Source: Elmis aenea (Eukaryota > Arthropoda > Insecta > Coleoptera > Elmidae). From it: a DNA stretch of 64,000 bases. Below the pieces are notes generated by a model that saw nothing but the letters and a program-made list of their open reading frames with translations, made no database searches and was not told where the DNA came from. The DNA lies in contig OX393579.1 in assembly GCA_947652605.1 (NCBI GenBank), positions 23,023,674 to 23,087,673 of the forward strand, written 5' to 3'. Position numbers and translations under genes: made by a program. Below are positions 11,862 to 23,600 of the stretch, in pieces (within the stretch, counting starts at the first letter, position 1; every line of letters starts with the position of its first letter).

Positions 11862-11982
11862 GATCATAGTACACTGACAATATATCAAGCAAACGATTTT
11901 GAGTACTCTTCATACAACTATAAATCAAGAAAAGAAGAAAAAACCGGAAACAATTATATTTTACAATGAGACAAAGTGTGGC

Positions 11983-13276
11983 TAGGGTTTGGGAAGATTT
12001 TTTTTTTTTGATTCGACGAATCCGAATCGAATCCACGATTATTTTACGAATCCGAATCCGGATCCGAATCCAGTTCTAAAATTAAATGAATTGTAGTGCC
12101 ATAAAAATTATTGTACGTATGGTGTTTAAAGTTCGCGCAAATTTTAAAATTACAGGTGATTTACAATATTTGTCAGCGGTTGTCAGTTTTGTCAGTAGCG
12201 CATCAATGGGTTTTACTAACACGGTGTTAAGTTAATTCATGTTTATATTAATAATTCAAACGGCCTTCAATCGGTTAAAATGGCACTGTATTTCATTGTT
12301 AAAGTATGAAGTAAAATAACAAGTATATTAGTATACAGGGTGTTTTACTTTTCCATGGGACACTATTACTATCTCCGTAAATAATGAAAATACAAGGTTG
12401 ATCAAATGGGACAAAAGTTAGCTATTTAGGGGTGTATTTTAAACCAGATCTTGGTTTGTTTAAAAATTCCATGGCTTGCGTGATATAACGAAAAAACCGA
12501 AATCGATCAAAATTTTTAAAACTTAAATATCTCGGCTATTGTTGCGAATACACAAAAACGCCAAAGGAAAAAAGTTTTGTAGATTTGGTTTGCTATAAGA
12601 TGGCAACAGTCAGATTTTTTTTATGAATTACCGTGCGAGATATTTGACAAAACAACTTTTTTTTAAATGGCAATCGTAGTAGGTGATGACTGATTTAAAG
12701 ATTATTTTTTTCTCTTTACAATGATATAATATTTTGTATGTCTATTTTCAAAAATAAGCGAAATAACCTAAAAAAATGCAAAATCTTAAGATAAAAATCA
12801 AGGTTATTTTTTTGCCTCAGCTTCAGAGAAGTTCTCTCTGAATTGGTTGACCTTGGTTTAATTGTTATGATTGCTCGATATACTTTTTCTAAATAGTTCG
12901 TTCTAATTATGGCATTTGAAAATAATGCATTTTTTTAAGTAGGCAAATTTATCTTGAGACTTTGGTAATATAGGGCATTTTACCGTTTCCAATATATGAT
13001 TAAGCTCTTCTTCCATCGTTAACAACTGAACGTCATCTGCAGTATTCCGCAATCACCCTCTGTTGAATGCTCTGTTTCTTCATTTTTGTCTTCTCCGTCA
13101 AACAATCGTTTCGTAGGTAATATTTGTTGCAAAATTAAGTATTTTCTCTGAAGTTGTGGTAGCATTAATGAGACCTAATCCGAGATTCGTCGAATCTTAG
13201 ACCGAATATCGAATCCGAATATTTGCTGTAGGATTCGGCGAATCCGAATCCGGGTACCCGGATCCGAAAAACCCTA
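11983..13276. mobile_element. hAT-type element (1294 bp) with GAATCCGAATC repeats
   Basis: It begins TAGGGTTTGGG and ends GAAAAACCCTA, flanked by the perfect 8-bp duplication AGTGTGGC (11975-11982, 13277-13284). Subterminal GATTCG/GAATCCGAATCC repeats occur at both ends. A solo left end of the TA family (CAGGGTGTTTTACTTTTCC near 12341) and the shared internal motif (TTTAAATGGCAATCGTAGTA near 12662) show an older partial TA element inside. No transposase frame is visible. Confidence 0.8.
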
Positions 13277-14394
13277 AGTGTGGCGTTGACATTTTAGATC
13301 TAACGGCAAAAAAATATTCCATAAATGCGCAGGTTCACGAAGATGTCCTGTTCACAATTTCCACAATATCTTAGACCTAGCATTAATTAATGCGTGGATT
13401 ATATTTAAGAAAGTGGCAGGTCAAAATACGACAAGAAGAGATTTTATATTACATCTTGCTGAAGAACTTAGAAGAGAATATAGGGGTTTGCAAAAAAAGT
13501 ACTACTACAAGAATAGCCAGTAAAGGCCAGGCCAACCCAAAGCTTTTAAAAGACACCAATGCCAAATTAAACAATATAAGTCAAACAAAACTGCAAATGT
13601 TTATGATTTGTGTAAAAAATATGTCTGCGGAAAATGTGCTGGAAGTGTACGAACAACTGTAATTTGTTTAAATTGTGCTAATAAATTTATTTTAAAATAT
13701 TTTTAGTTAAAATATTTATTCTTAAGTACTTAAACTTAGCGCAATATTATTATATTATTTAGTTATGCTTTATTTGTGTTATTATACTTAATAAAATTTT
13801 ACAAACAGCAAAAAGGCTTAATTTAAACACAGCAGTCAAAATGACCGGTAACGGCGGTTGAAGGTAGTAACATTTTCCGGCGGTTCTAGTGTTAAATCTT
13901 TAAGTCTAAAGATTAGGCTAGTCCCGCCATACATATAGGGATAGTAATAATAAAACTATAATTGTTTACGTACATATAAATTAATATTTTCATATTACAG
14001 ATTGCACTGCCATAGATTATGATATACATAAATTCTTACTTATTTTTAACCCTTCTGACGGTAGGTAACAATTTCTACCTTTGAAAAACATTTTCAATAT
14101 TGAATTATTTGAAATTTACCTTCTGTACGTAGCATGCATACTAAATAAACAATCTCTTGTACATATAAACGTATTTAGTTAATTTCGTAAAGAAAACATC
14201 AGAAAGTACTATCCAGTTTTTTTTAAATTCTTCTGACGCATTTTCTTAAAAATTCCCAAATTTGTTTTCAGTTTCTGATTCGTGAAAGTTGTTAAACAAT
14301 TGACAACCCAATGTTCTCTTGTACGCAACTAAAATAAATGATCCCAATGCTGTAGGGGAAATAATTCAAATTAATAAAATTTTTTCACTACACA

Positions 14395-14400
14395 TTTATT
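14395..14400 (-). promoter_or_regulatory. Polyadenylation signal of the LGR gene
   Basis: TTTATT on + is AATAAA on -, about 195 bp past the receptor stop codon (14594-14596). No better signal lies between. Stretch 13896-14390 is otherwise featureless AT-rich intergenic DNA with a possible solo piggyBac-like end (TTAACCCTTCTGACGG near 14048). Confidence 0.6.
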
Positions 14401-14593
14401 TTAACTTTTACAGTAGGGTTCACTAAAAGACATGCTCTAAAACTAACCTAACATCAAAAATCAATTCTTGATTTATAACGTAATATCACAGACATAATTG
14501 CAATATAGTGCCTTACATACAAAACGGTGTTAAAGCTTTTGAGTAATAACATTGCAAAGGTAACTGTACTTAACAACTTAAAGTGTCTGTACA

Positions 14594-14653
14594 TCACACA
14601 GCAGTAGGACGCTTCCATTCATTTTTACTTGTGATAAGACTGCTCTGGGTCCC
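14594..14653 (-). CDS. LGR terminal exon: C-terminal tail and stop (60 nt)
   Basis: Acceptor TTTTTTCTAG, then GTQSSLITSKNEWKRPTAV and TGA, in phase 0 with the TM7 exon. It has Ser/Thr and basic residues but no other family signature, so the call rests on the good acceptor, phase, position and the polyA signal downstream. A different or alternative last exon is possible. Confidence 0.65.
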   Translation of the reverse strand, partial: GTQSSLITSKNEWKRPTAV

Positions 14654-17600
14654 CTAGAAAAAAATCTATGTTTTAGATACATAGATCATTACAAATGTTA
14701 AGTCATATAATTATGTAAAATTGTTACTTGCTAATTAATATAATTTTGCATTTCATCGGTATCCGTATACGAACCAAAATGAACATATTAAATCTGGTTG
14801 CACAAAACTCCGTTAAAATTTAATAAAACATCAAACCTCGTTTCCACAGAAACAACAATGATGTTGCTTTGTTACGTTAAATTTTTATCGAGCTTTATGC
14901 AACTGAGTTTTAATTTTTGTTTTTATACTATTTTATGAAACCATGAATTAGAAAAAAAGATGTATTCTATTATTTTAGATCGTTTTTTAACATTTTGATA
15001 ACTGTAAGACAACATTTTGAATTTAAAGTAAATTAAAACAACTTACTTAAGTGCTTGTTATGATCAAGATATCCAAAAATATTTTGTTTAAACTACCTAT
15101 AATATTAAATTTCGAAGTAAAATAATAAACCCAATTAACTACAATTTCTTTTACACTATATTTTAAGTTTCAATGCAAATTATATTTATAAAAAAAAGTC
15201 CGAAATAGTAAAGTTTATACCCTGTAACTTAAGATTCTTCTTGTACTGCTACCAAGTGGGAAAACACTGCTTATTGCAGAATCGGAATGTTGATGATCGT
15301 ACCGTCGTCTCCTTTTATAGATACATGTGTTGATTATTTTCCTCATCTACAATGAAACTAATGTCAATAGTCTTTAGATTAGTGAATACAATCATAGAAG
15401 TGTGAATTAAAAAAAAAACGGGACAGAAATGATAAAAATGCTTAACTAACTTCTAAAATAATACTCGTGATTTGTGAATGGAAAGTACTAAAACCATTTT
15501 AACATTTTTATTTTATTGATGTGTTTTTAAGTACTCGTCAAAATTTAAAGTTACTTTGAAAAACTTTTCGTATTGAATTTGTAGTAGAGTTAACTAATAC
15601 AGTAAAACCTCGATTTAACAACGCCCGGTTTAACTTATTTCGAACTAAGGAGACCAAATTCAATTTTTCTTTGTCGGTACTTCCCCAAATTATATGCAGT
15701 TGCAAGTTATACCTTCATAAGGCCCAAGACAAAGTGAAATTTTAGGGCACCATCTAAAGAAAAACATTTTAAAATTCAATGTTTTAACTTTATATTTCTG
15801 AATTTAAAGTTTATTAAAAAAAAATCTATTGAAGAAAAAAATAGAAATGCATTTTTCATTAAAGCAAAAAATACTTGCTTCTGAAAAAAATTCTGCAATT
15901 CCACCCAAATTCAAGGTATGAACTGGACATAGAATAAAAATACACGAGTTTTTGAAGCATTGGTTTTGGGGCGCTCGCAGCAGACGTCATTTTTGCGTGT
16001 AGGATAACGCGGCACTGGTTTAAGTATATGTGTAAATTTCGATGTAACGACAGCGCCGAAAGTATTTTGTTATTTGAAGCAAAGGGTAACTAATTTTTTC
16101 TGCGTCCTTCCAGAAAATCAGTTGTTTCCGATCAATTTTTAGGCTGAAAAATACAGGCCAAAAAATAACTGGTTGCCATGGTAATGAGCTGTCTTTACCG
16201 TCCTAGGCTGGAAAGTAGCAGGTTGCCATGATGATGAGTTGTTTTGTTGATTTGCGCTGTCAAGCAAGCGTCATTATACCACCTAGCGAGTTTTCACCTG
16301 TAGTTTGTTAAGTTATTGTTTAGTTATGGATGGTGACGAATGACGATAGTGATTTGGTGTCAGTGGCGGACGTAGAAAAAATATTATACGTAACATACTT
16401 GTAGTGTCTTTACTGGACTCGTATACTTTCCGGACTCGCCTACGGCTCGTCCCAAAAGTGTCTACTCATTCAGTAAAGTACTTTCTGGTCTTGTTACGTA
16501 AATAACTATATTTTTATGTATTTCTTAATGCACGGTGGGAAATATATTTGCGTATAGTTCAATTAGTGGTTTTTTATGCAAAAAAGTTGACTATATTGTC
16601 GTTCAAAATATATAATTTATTATTTAACGGATTTTTGGTCTCGGTTGATGCATTTTTATGGATATTTGAAATTTACAGACTCCTCCCCGCCATCAGTATG
16701 CTAAAGCGAGGTTTTACGTAATGTTTTAGATCAATCAAATTTAAGTGCACTTACCTGTTTAACAAATAAAGTTGTCGTTAATGTGTACAATACAGGATTT
16801 AGAGCAGAATTTATAGGCAATACCAATATTGCCAACCACGCATACAGAGATTCGGAAATCTGAACACCTGGAAGCATTATACATAAGGTTTCAGTAAAAA
16901 TTTCATTAGTAATCAATAAGATATAATTGGAATATGTTTTTTTTTTGCAAACATTGTTGCCAAAAATAGTAAGCTAACTTTAAACGCGTAACAAAACTTA
17001 TTGTATAAACCACCATTAGTCGATTTTGCTACAGTCACATGCATTATAAAATCCATTGTGGATTGTGCAAATTAACAGAAGTTGACTGGTAGTAAAACCG
17101 TTTGTGTTGGATGTCATCACAAATTCTGACCTCATTTCGTCTGGTCGAAATTCGTGTGTTCTGAATCAATTTGTATGTATGTAAAGCGTCTTTCGATTTA
17201 CATCATACCAGTTTTTTTTTACAACTATGTAAAACTTAACCATTTGTTATTGTATTGGAAAATAACGTTCACTCAAACCGTAACTGAAAGTTTCCTGAAG
17301 CAGTTCATTTCCCAATATTTATTTGATTCATAGTATATTAATTAGGGAAAAAAAGGCTGTTAAAAATGATAGATTTATTTACCAAAGTTTTAACTGCCTA
17401 GGCTTGCCATGAAAATTAAAATCGAATTATGACTGATAAGAATTAGTAAAATCTGTTTTAAATAATTATTGTTTACTGCCGTTTCAGTTTTCCATATATC
17501 ATATATGACAGTTTTTAACCTTCAATTTTCCTCTTTCTCTCCTTGATTTTCTTATGTTAATTAGTGTACAATTTTGTATTAACCCCAAATCCAAGTTTAC

Positions 17601-20600
17601 CATTCAACATGGGTTGTGACTTGTGACAAACACCCACCAAATTCACATGAAAACAACGTGACACGTGACGTAATTTACAACCAAATTTTAACAAAACTAA
17701 AGTACTAGGCGTACTCGAAAAGTGAGTACCGTTGGGTTTTAACAAAAGTCCCGTAACTTATTTTTTTGTTTTGTTTTTTTGCTAAACTACTTCTCTACAT
17801 GGTTTTTACTTTTACTGAGACATTTATCATATTGGGCTACCTGCTTCTGTATACTCTCTTCATAGAACATTGTCGCCCGGAAAGATAGTCACTTATGCAC
17901 TGCTCTTTTGACGTCATCGTCGTTGAAGAAACGCCATCCGACTAGAAACTTCTTCAGGTGCAAGACCAGTAACTTGGTGGTAACTCTGGGCTGTAGGGAG
18001 GATGTTCTCAACCAAACGTCACCCATCATTAGCACAATTTCAGAAAGTTCAAACGATCGGTCACAATTTTTCAGGAAACAATGTTTGAATTTGCAGGAAG
18101 TATGAGAAAAGCGTTGATGACGTCTAAAGAATAGTACAGGAGTGATTATTACAGGCGGCTCTGTTCCATGAAGAGAGTGTAACGAAGCTAGTTCCCCGAT
18201 ATGATATATGTTTCAAAAATGGTGGAAACTGTATAGAGAAATAGTTTAAGATAAGCGAATGTAAAAGAAATTTAAAAAAATCAGTATAAATTCTTGCTTG
18301 TTTAACAGTCAAACGGCACTCCCTCGTATTTTGTGTCGGACACAATCTTTGACCACTCTATGAAAATATCAGGTTACTGTTACTTCTATGAGCATTTTGG
18401 ACATCTTACGATCCCTGACAGCTTTTAAAATCCCGGACAGTACGGGCCAATTCTGAATGTATGACAAGCTTACTGTTGCCGCTACCAGTTTAAAAGGAAA
18501 TGTTTGCACTGTTTAATTGTCTAATCTTACTAACTAATATCTCAGTCCATGTCGCCAGTACATTTTGTTCTTAGCAGTAGTAAGTCAATGTCGAGCTTTT
18601 AAACAATTACCTCGTTAATTACGATTTCACATCGAAAAATTGTTGCCAAAGTGTTAGCATGTTTATTTTACAGATACATTAAGCGCTTAATAACGTCATT
18701 ATTAACCCTTTTGCGCCTAATGGGTTATAGCTTGCTGTCCGATGAGGATTTAAAAAAATTCCAGAGAGATTAATACGTAGTCTATACATACAAGTATGAG
18801 TCAGAGTCCCACTCGTCTATTACTCTTTTACGTACATTTAATGTTTATGGGACATGTTTGTCTCTCTAGTATTTTTATTTTTCCTTTTTGGCCAAATGTG
18901 TCCCACCAGCAACTGAGGAACTTGTTTAAGAAAACGCAAGCTCACTGTAAGGTCGTTGGAATACGCTGCTGACCATTTGTTGGATGGTGAAGAACTTTTC
19001 CAAAAAACGTTTTTCCAAATATTATATACCATTATATGCCTAGATTTTCTAAATTTGGATTAGGAGACTTTTGAAAATTGGTGTAGATACTTTTATACCT
19101 AATACATAAAGGCCAAAATAACAAAAAACAACATTTTCATAAATTAAAAAAAGTCGGCGCGAAAGGGTTAAGACTTATTCGATATATAAAATAAAGACAA
19201 TAATAAAAAAATAATTTTTTTACTTTAATGTTTAACACCGAAGTTATTTATAATCACCATTAATTGAACAATTATACACAATTTACCTGATAATGCTGAC
19301 AGTTTCACTAAAATAACTGGCACCCAGCATAAACAATCGGTTAATATGATGACACCAAATCTTTGCGCTACTCTGTCTCGATCTTGGTTTTGTCTGGTGG
19401 AGCGACAAGCCACCCTACTAGCTCGAATCTCATGTATCATGCGACAATACGCATAGCATATAAATACTAGCGCTATGGCATTTACGAAAATAAACATGGC
19501 AGCCGAGTATTCCCAACCCTGAAAATACAATCACTATTTTTATAAATGTCACGAAAAGTAATTTATTTCAGACATTATCAATCGGCTTTTATGACTTTGC
19601 AAACAAACAAAATCAATTACATGAAAAATATTGTAACCCTGTTAAAAAAAAACTCGATTTAAACGCACAACTCGTAAAATGACATCTTCATTACAAAAAT
19701 GTCAAAATTCGTAAATGATAAAATTATAACTTTTTTGTTTTTTCTTTTAATTGTTTCAATTAAACGCTGTTTACTTTCATAGCCTACTCGAAAGTATTAT
19801 GTTGCCCTAATAATTTACAATAAAATAGCGATATCTTGAAAAATATTAGGTTTAAGTATAAAACATGGTGAATGTTTTTGAAAAACAATCAAATTTTCTA
19901 CAAGACTGTGTAAAAATATACAGGGTGTGGGTGTTGTATTTAAGAAAAATGAGTTATCGATGTTTAAAGTTTCACAAGTTTGACCAGGCGTAAAAAACAT
20001 CCTGTATAATATTTTTAAAATGTATAGCTAGCGCAAAGTTTTAATTAATCTGTCAATACTGTCAATCTTATTTTTAAACGTAATTCTACTGCCTGTTTAA
20101 GGAACTTAAATATTTTTAAAAAAATTGAAGGTGCTGTATCGCTCAAAATTTTTATAAAAATGTACATTTTACGAGAATGTTTGACTTTAGGACCCATACA
20201 ACACAATACATTTTTAAAGTAAATCTTAAGATGAATCTAATAATCTAAAAATATACAGGGTGTTCCATATAAAATTTCAAAGTTTGAGTCCGTTTCCGGT
20301 TGAACCGGAAGTCGTATAACCTCAGTATTTTCGAAAAATACGATTACGCTTGGATACCAAATTTCATTGTAATATCTGCAATAGTATTCTAGATATTTGT
20401 CCGTTTCCATACTTTTGCGCATCACTTTATAATGTAATTGCTTCGACAACTTTGCTGAAGTTAAAAATGTTTAGTCTATTTTCATTACGATAAAGTTAAG
20501 ACAAACTGTTCTTTTATTTTTTATAAAGGTTGAAAGGTTAAACAACGGTTGCAAAGGTATGAAAGCTTATTTGGTGGATATCTTATAATAGTAGTATTAT

Positions 20601-23600
20601 AAATATGTAGTTCTAAAATAATCACGACATTCGTATCCCAATAATTTTTGTACAAATTCATTTATTTAGTCGTAAGTCCCTTTACCGTCAGGTGTAGGAC
20701 TCGTACAAATAAATATCCTAGTTTATAGAAAAGCATATCTTTATGTTTCGCCTTAAATTTGATTGGTACCTTACGATATATTTTTCTTTGTATGTTTTTT
20801 GTTACAAAAACTAGTGTAAAGTTAAAAAGTGGATGAAAAACAACAAACTCAATTTCTAACTAAATAACCGAGATGAAAGTGTTGGCGCTATTGCTAACAA
20901 ATCGTATTGCGCTATTGCTAACAAATCGTATTGCGCTATGTGAAAAGTCACAAAAAGTTATCCTATATTACTGCTGTCTTTGATAGCCCAGAGTGCAGTA
21001 AATTCGATTTGTTTTACAACTTATTTCTCACAAAACAATAATTAAGTACAATGTATTTACATTAAGTAGTGTGTTAGAAACCCTCGGGGGAACCTGACCC
21101 CTAGAGGGCGCGTCCCCAGGTGGCGGATAGGGGAATGCCCAAACCGGCCTGACATAAGTTAGACCGGTGGGTAGGTGGGAAATAAAATACCACCCGCGGA
21201 CCAACAGGTCTGGTCCTTCCAGTTGAAGGTTGAGGCATCGGGCTAACTCCTCGGTTCTCGTAAAAAATATAAAATGTTAAAAAACCAGCACATCGGCCTC
21301 GGAACAGGACGGAGAAAAGAAGACAACAGCTACGAAAACGGACAACGATTTATGGTACATGGAATGTCCAAGGTCTTTCCAACAAACTAAATGAAGTGAT
21401 CAAAGAATTAACAACGCTAAAAGTAGATATAGCAGTAATCACTGAAACAAAAAGAAAGGGACAAGGATCGGAAAACCTAGGGAATTATGACCACTTTTAC
21501 AGTGGAGTCCCCAAAGAAAGACGAGCACAGCAAGGAATCTCACTCATGATACATAAAAAATTAAGAAAGTATATAACAACATGGGAAGCAATCAGCGAGA
21601 GAATAATTAAAGTAAATATGAGCATACGGGGATATAGAACAACAGTTTTAGGAGTGTATGCAGTCAACGATGACACACTAGTAAACATCAAGGACAATTT
21701 TTTCGAACAACTAAATGAGGAAATTACAGAAATTGGAAAATCGCGAGAACTAATACTACTGGGAGATTTCAACAGCAGAGTAGGGAAAAAAGATAAAGAT
21801 ACAGTAGTAGGAAGATACGGAGAAAAAACAATCAATAATAATGGAGAAAGATTGATAGATATATGCAATCAAAACCAACTTAAAATTTTAAACGGATTTT
21901 ACCAACATAAATCAATACATAAATATACCTGGATCCAAGAAACAAGAAAATTAAAGTCAATAATAGATTATGTAATAATAGGACAAAAAACAAAACTTAA
22001 AGTTCAAGACGTAAGGGTACAAAGGGGTGTATCATGCGGTAGTGACCATTACTTACTCCGAACAAATATAATATTCCCAGGAAAAGGCAAAAAGGATATA
22101 AAAGACATAATACCACAAGAAGAAGGAAGCAGAACTGAGCAACTGGAAGAAAGAAAATATAATCTAAAAAGTCTGGTAGACGAAAGCGTAACAAAACTGT
22201 ATCAGAGTAGACTGAACGATAAGATAAAAACACAAGAGTTTAATGACATAAACCAGCACTACGAATACATAAAACAATGTATCCATGAAGCGGCTTTTGA
22301 AGCCCTAGGGGTATACCAAAGAAAGAAAAAACAAAATCCATATTGGTGGGACGAAGAAATTGAAGTAGACATAGAACAAAAAAGCAAAAAGTACCACAAA
22401 TATCTAAGCTCAAAAAAAATCGAAGATAAACTAGAATACAAGAAAGTCCAAGCAGCAGTAAGGCGAAAGATAAGTAAGAAGAAAAATGAGGCGTGGGAAA
22501 GAAACTGCCAAAGAGTAAATACCTACTTGGGAGGAAGTAGAAGTTCAGAGAGCTGGAGAATAATAAAAAATTTAAGAAACAACAAGGGTAAAGATATAAT
22601 ATCAATAATAAAACCACAAGACTGGGAAGAATATTTTAAAGAATTACTAGAAGAGAGAAGAGAAGAATTCCAACAACATCAAAATTCGAACAGACAAAAT
22701 ATAACTGTAATAGGATCACCAATCAGACTTAGTCTGGAAGAAGTTACAAAATTATGCAAAACATTAAAGAACGGAAAGGCCACAGGACCAGGAGATATCC
22801 CAGGAGAACTGTTAAAATACGGAACAAACAAATTATACGAGCACCTCAAAAAGTTATTCCAAAAATGTATTAATATAAAAGAAATTCCCGAAGAATGGAA
22901 AGTATCATATATGACAACTATACACAAAAAGGGTGACAAAAATAAATGTGAAAACTATCGCGGAATAGCAGTTACAAGCTGCATGAGTAGACTATACGGT
23001 AAAATTATAAAAAACAGAATAGAAAAAGAATATCAACACATGAAAGCTGAAGAACAGGCAGGCTTCCGAGCAGGAAGGTCAACAATTGATCATGTGTTTT
23101 CCCTAACTCAAGTTATTGAAAAAAAGACTTCGCGAAATCAGGAAATACACCTACTGTTCGTGGATTTAAAAAAAGCATATGACAATGTTCCTCTAAGTAA
23201 GATCTGGCAAACTTTGGAAGGAACCAACATTAATGTCGAATTGATAAACGCTGTGAAAACGCTTTATTACCAACCTACAATAAAAATTAAAGTCGGAAAA
23301 CAAATAACATCAGGTTTCATATCGTCAAAGGGATTAAAGCAAGGTTGCTGTACATCACCAACCCTCTTCAAAATATACCTCGAAGAGGTTTTAAAACACT
23401 GGAAGAAGAAGTGTGGGGCAATGGGTGTACCCCTCACCGATACCATACTTTATACACTATGCTTTGCAGATGATCAAGTGGTGGTGGCTCAGGAGTATGA
23501 CGATTTGAACTATATGACGAGAAAACTTATCGAAGAATACAGAAAATGGGGTTTAGAAGTGAATTTTGAAAAGACCAAATATATGTGTATAGGTGGACAA

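Larger units (their letters stand above)
10184..13706 (+). pseudogene. piggyBac transposase, decayed and split by two insertions
   Basis: The coding relics appear in family order. An acidic N-terminus (10184-10486) contains GENEEDDDTLVDGTNDEG. A stretch at 10639-10911 contains SAFWLFVDTAMLKHIQKCTE and HEFDAFIATLLARGAYGAG. The DDE region (about 10920-11280) reads NKFEIKFWLAADTKTKYLLN, then EYVVLNLMELLSNKG, a stop, and NVTIDNFVTS. It is interrupted by 11281-11861, resumes at 11862-11982 (TLTIYQANDFEYS, with many Lys), is interrupted again by 11983-13276, and ends with HNILDLALINAWIIFKK, RRDFILHLAEELRREYRG and a Cys-rich tail (YDLCKKYVCGKCAGSV). Several stops and frame changes make it non-functional. 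piggyBac transposases are usually about 550-600 aa, which fits the sum of the pieces. Confidence 0.8.
5573..13891 (+). mobile_element. piggyBac-family composite, 8.3 kb, heavily invaded
   Basis: The left end TTAA (5569-5572) then CACTAGAACCGCCG pairs with the right end CGGCGGTTCTAGTG then TTAA (13892-13895). TTAA duplication with matching inverted ends is the piggyBac signature. Subterminal copies of an ACCGCC...CGGTCAAnnTGACCG motif occur near 5583-5610, 9915-9940 and 13835-13860. Between the ends lie a decayed piggyBac transposase (10184-13706) and at least seven later insertions. Removing the insertions I can delimit leaves under about 3 kb, in the normal size range for a piggyBac element. 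Confidence 0.8.

Noticed and set aside
22240..22617. Long - strand frames across 21497-24295
   Set aside because: They are antisense shadows of the A-rich LINE ORF, giving Leu/Phe/Ser-rich translations without motifs.
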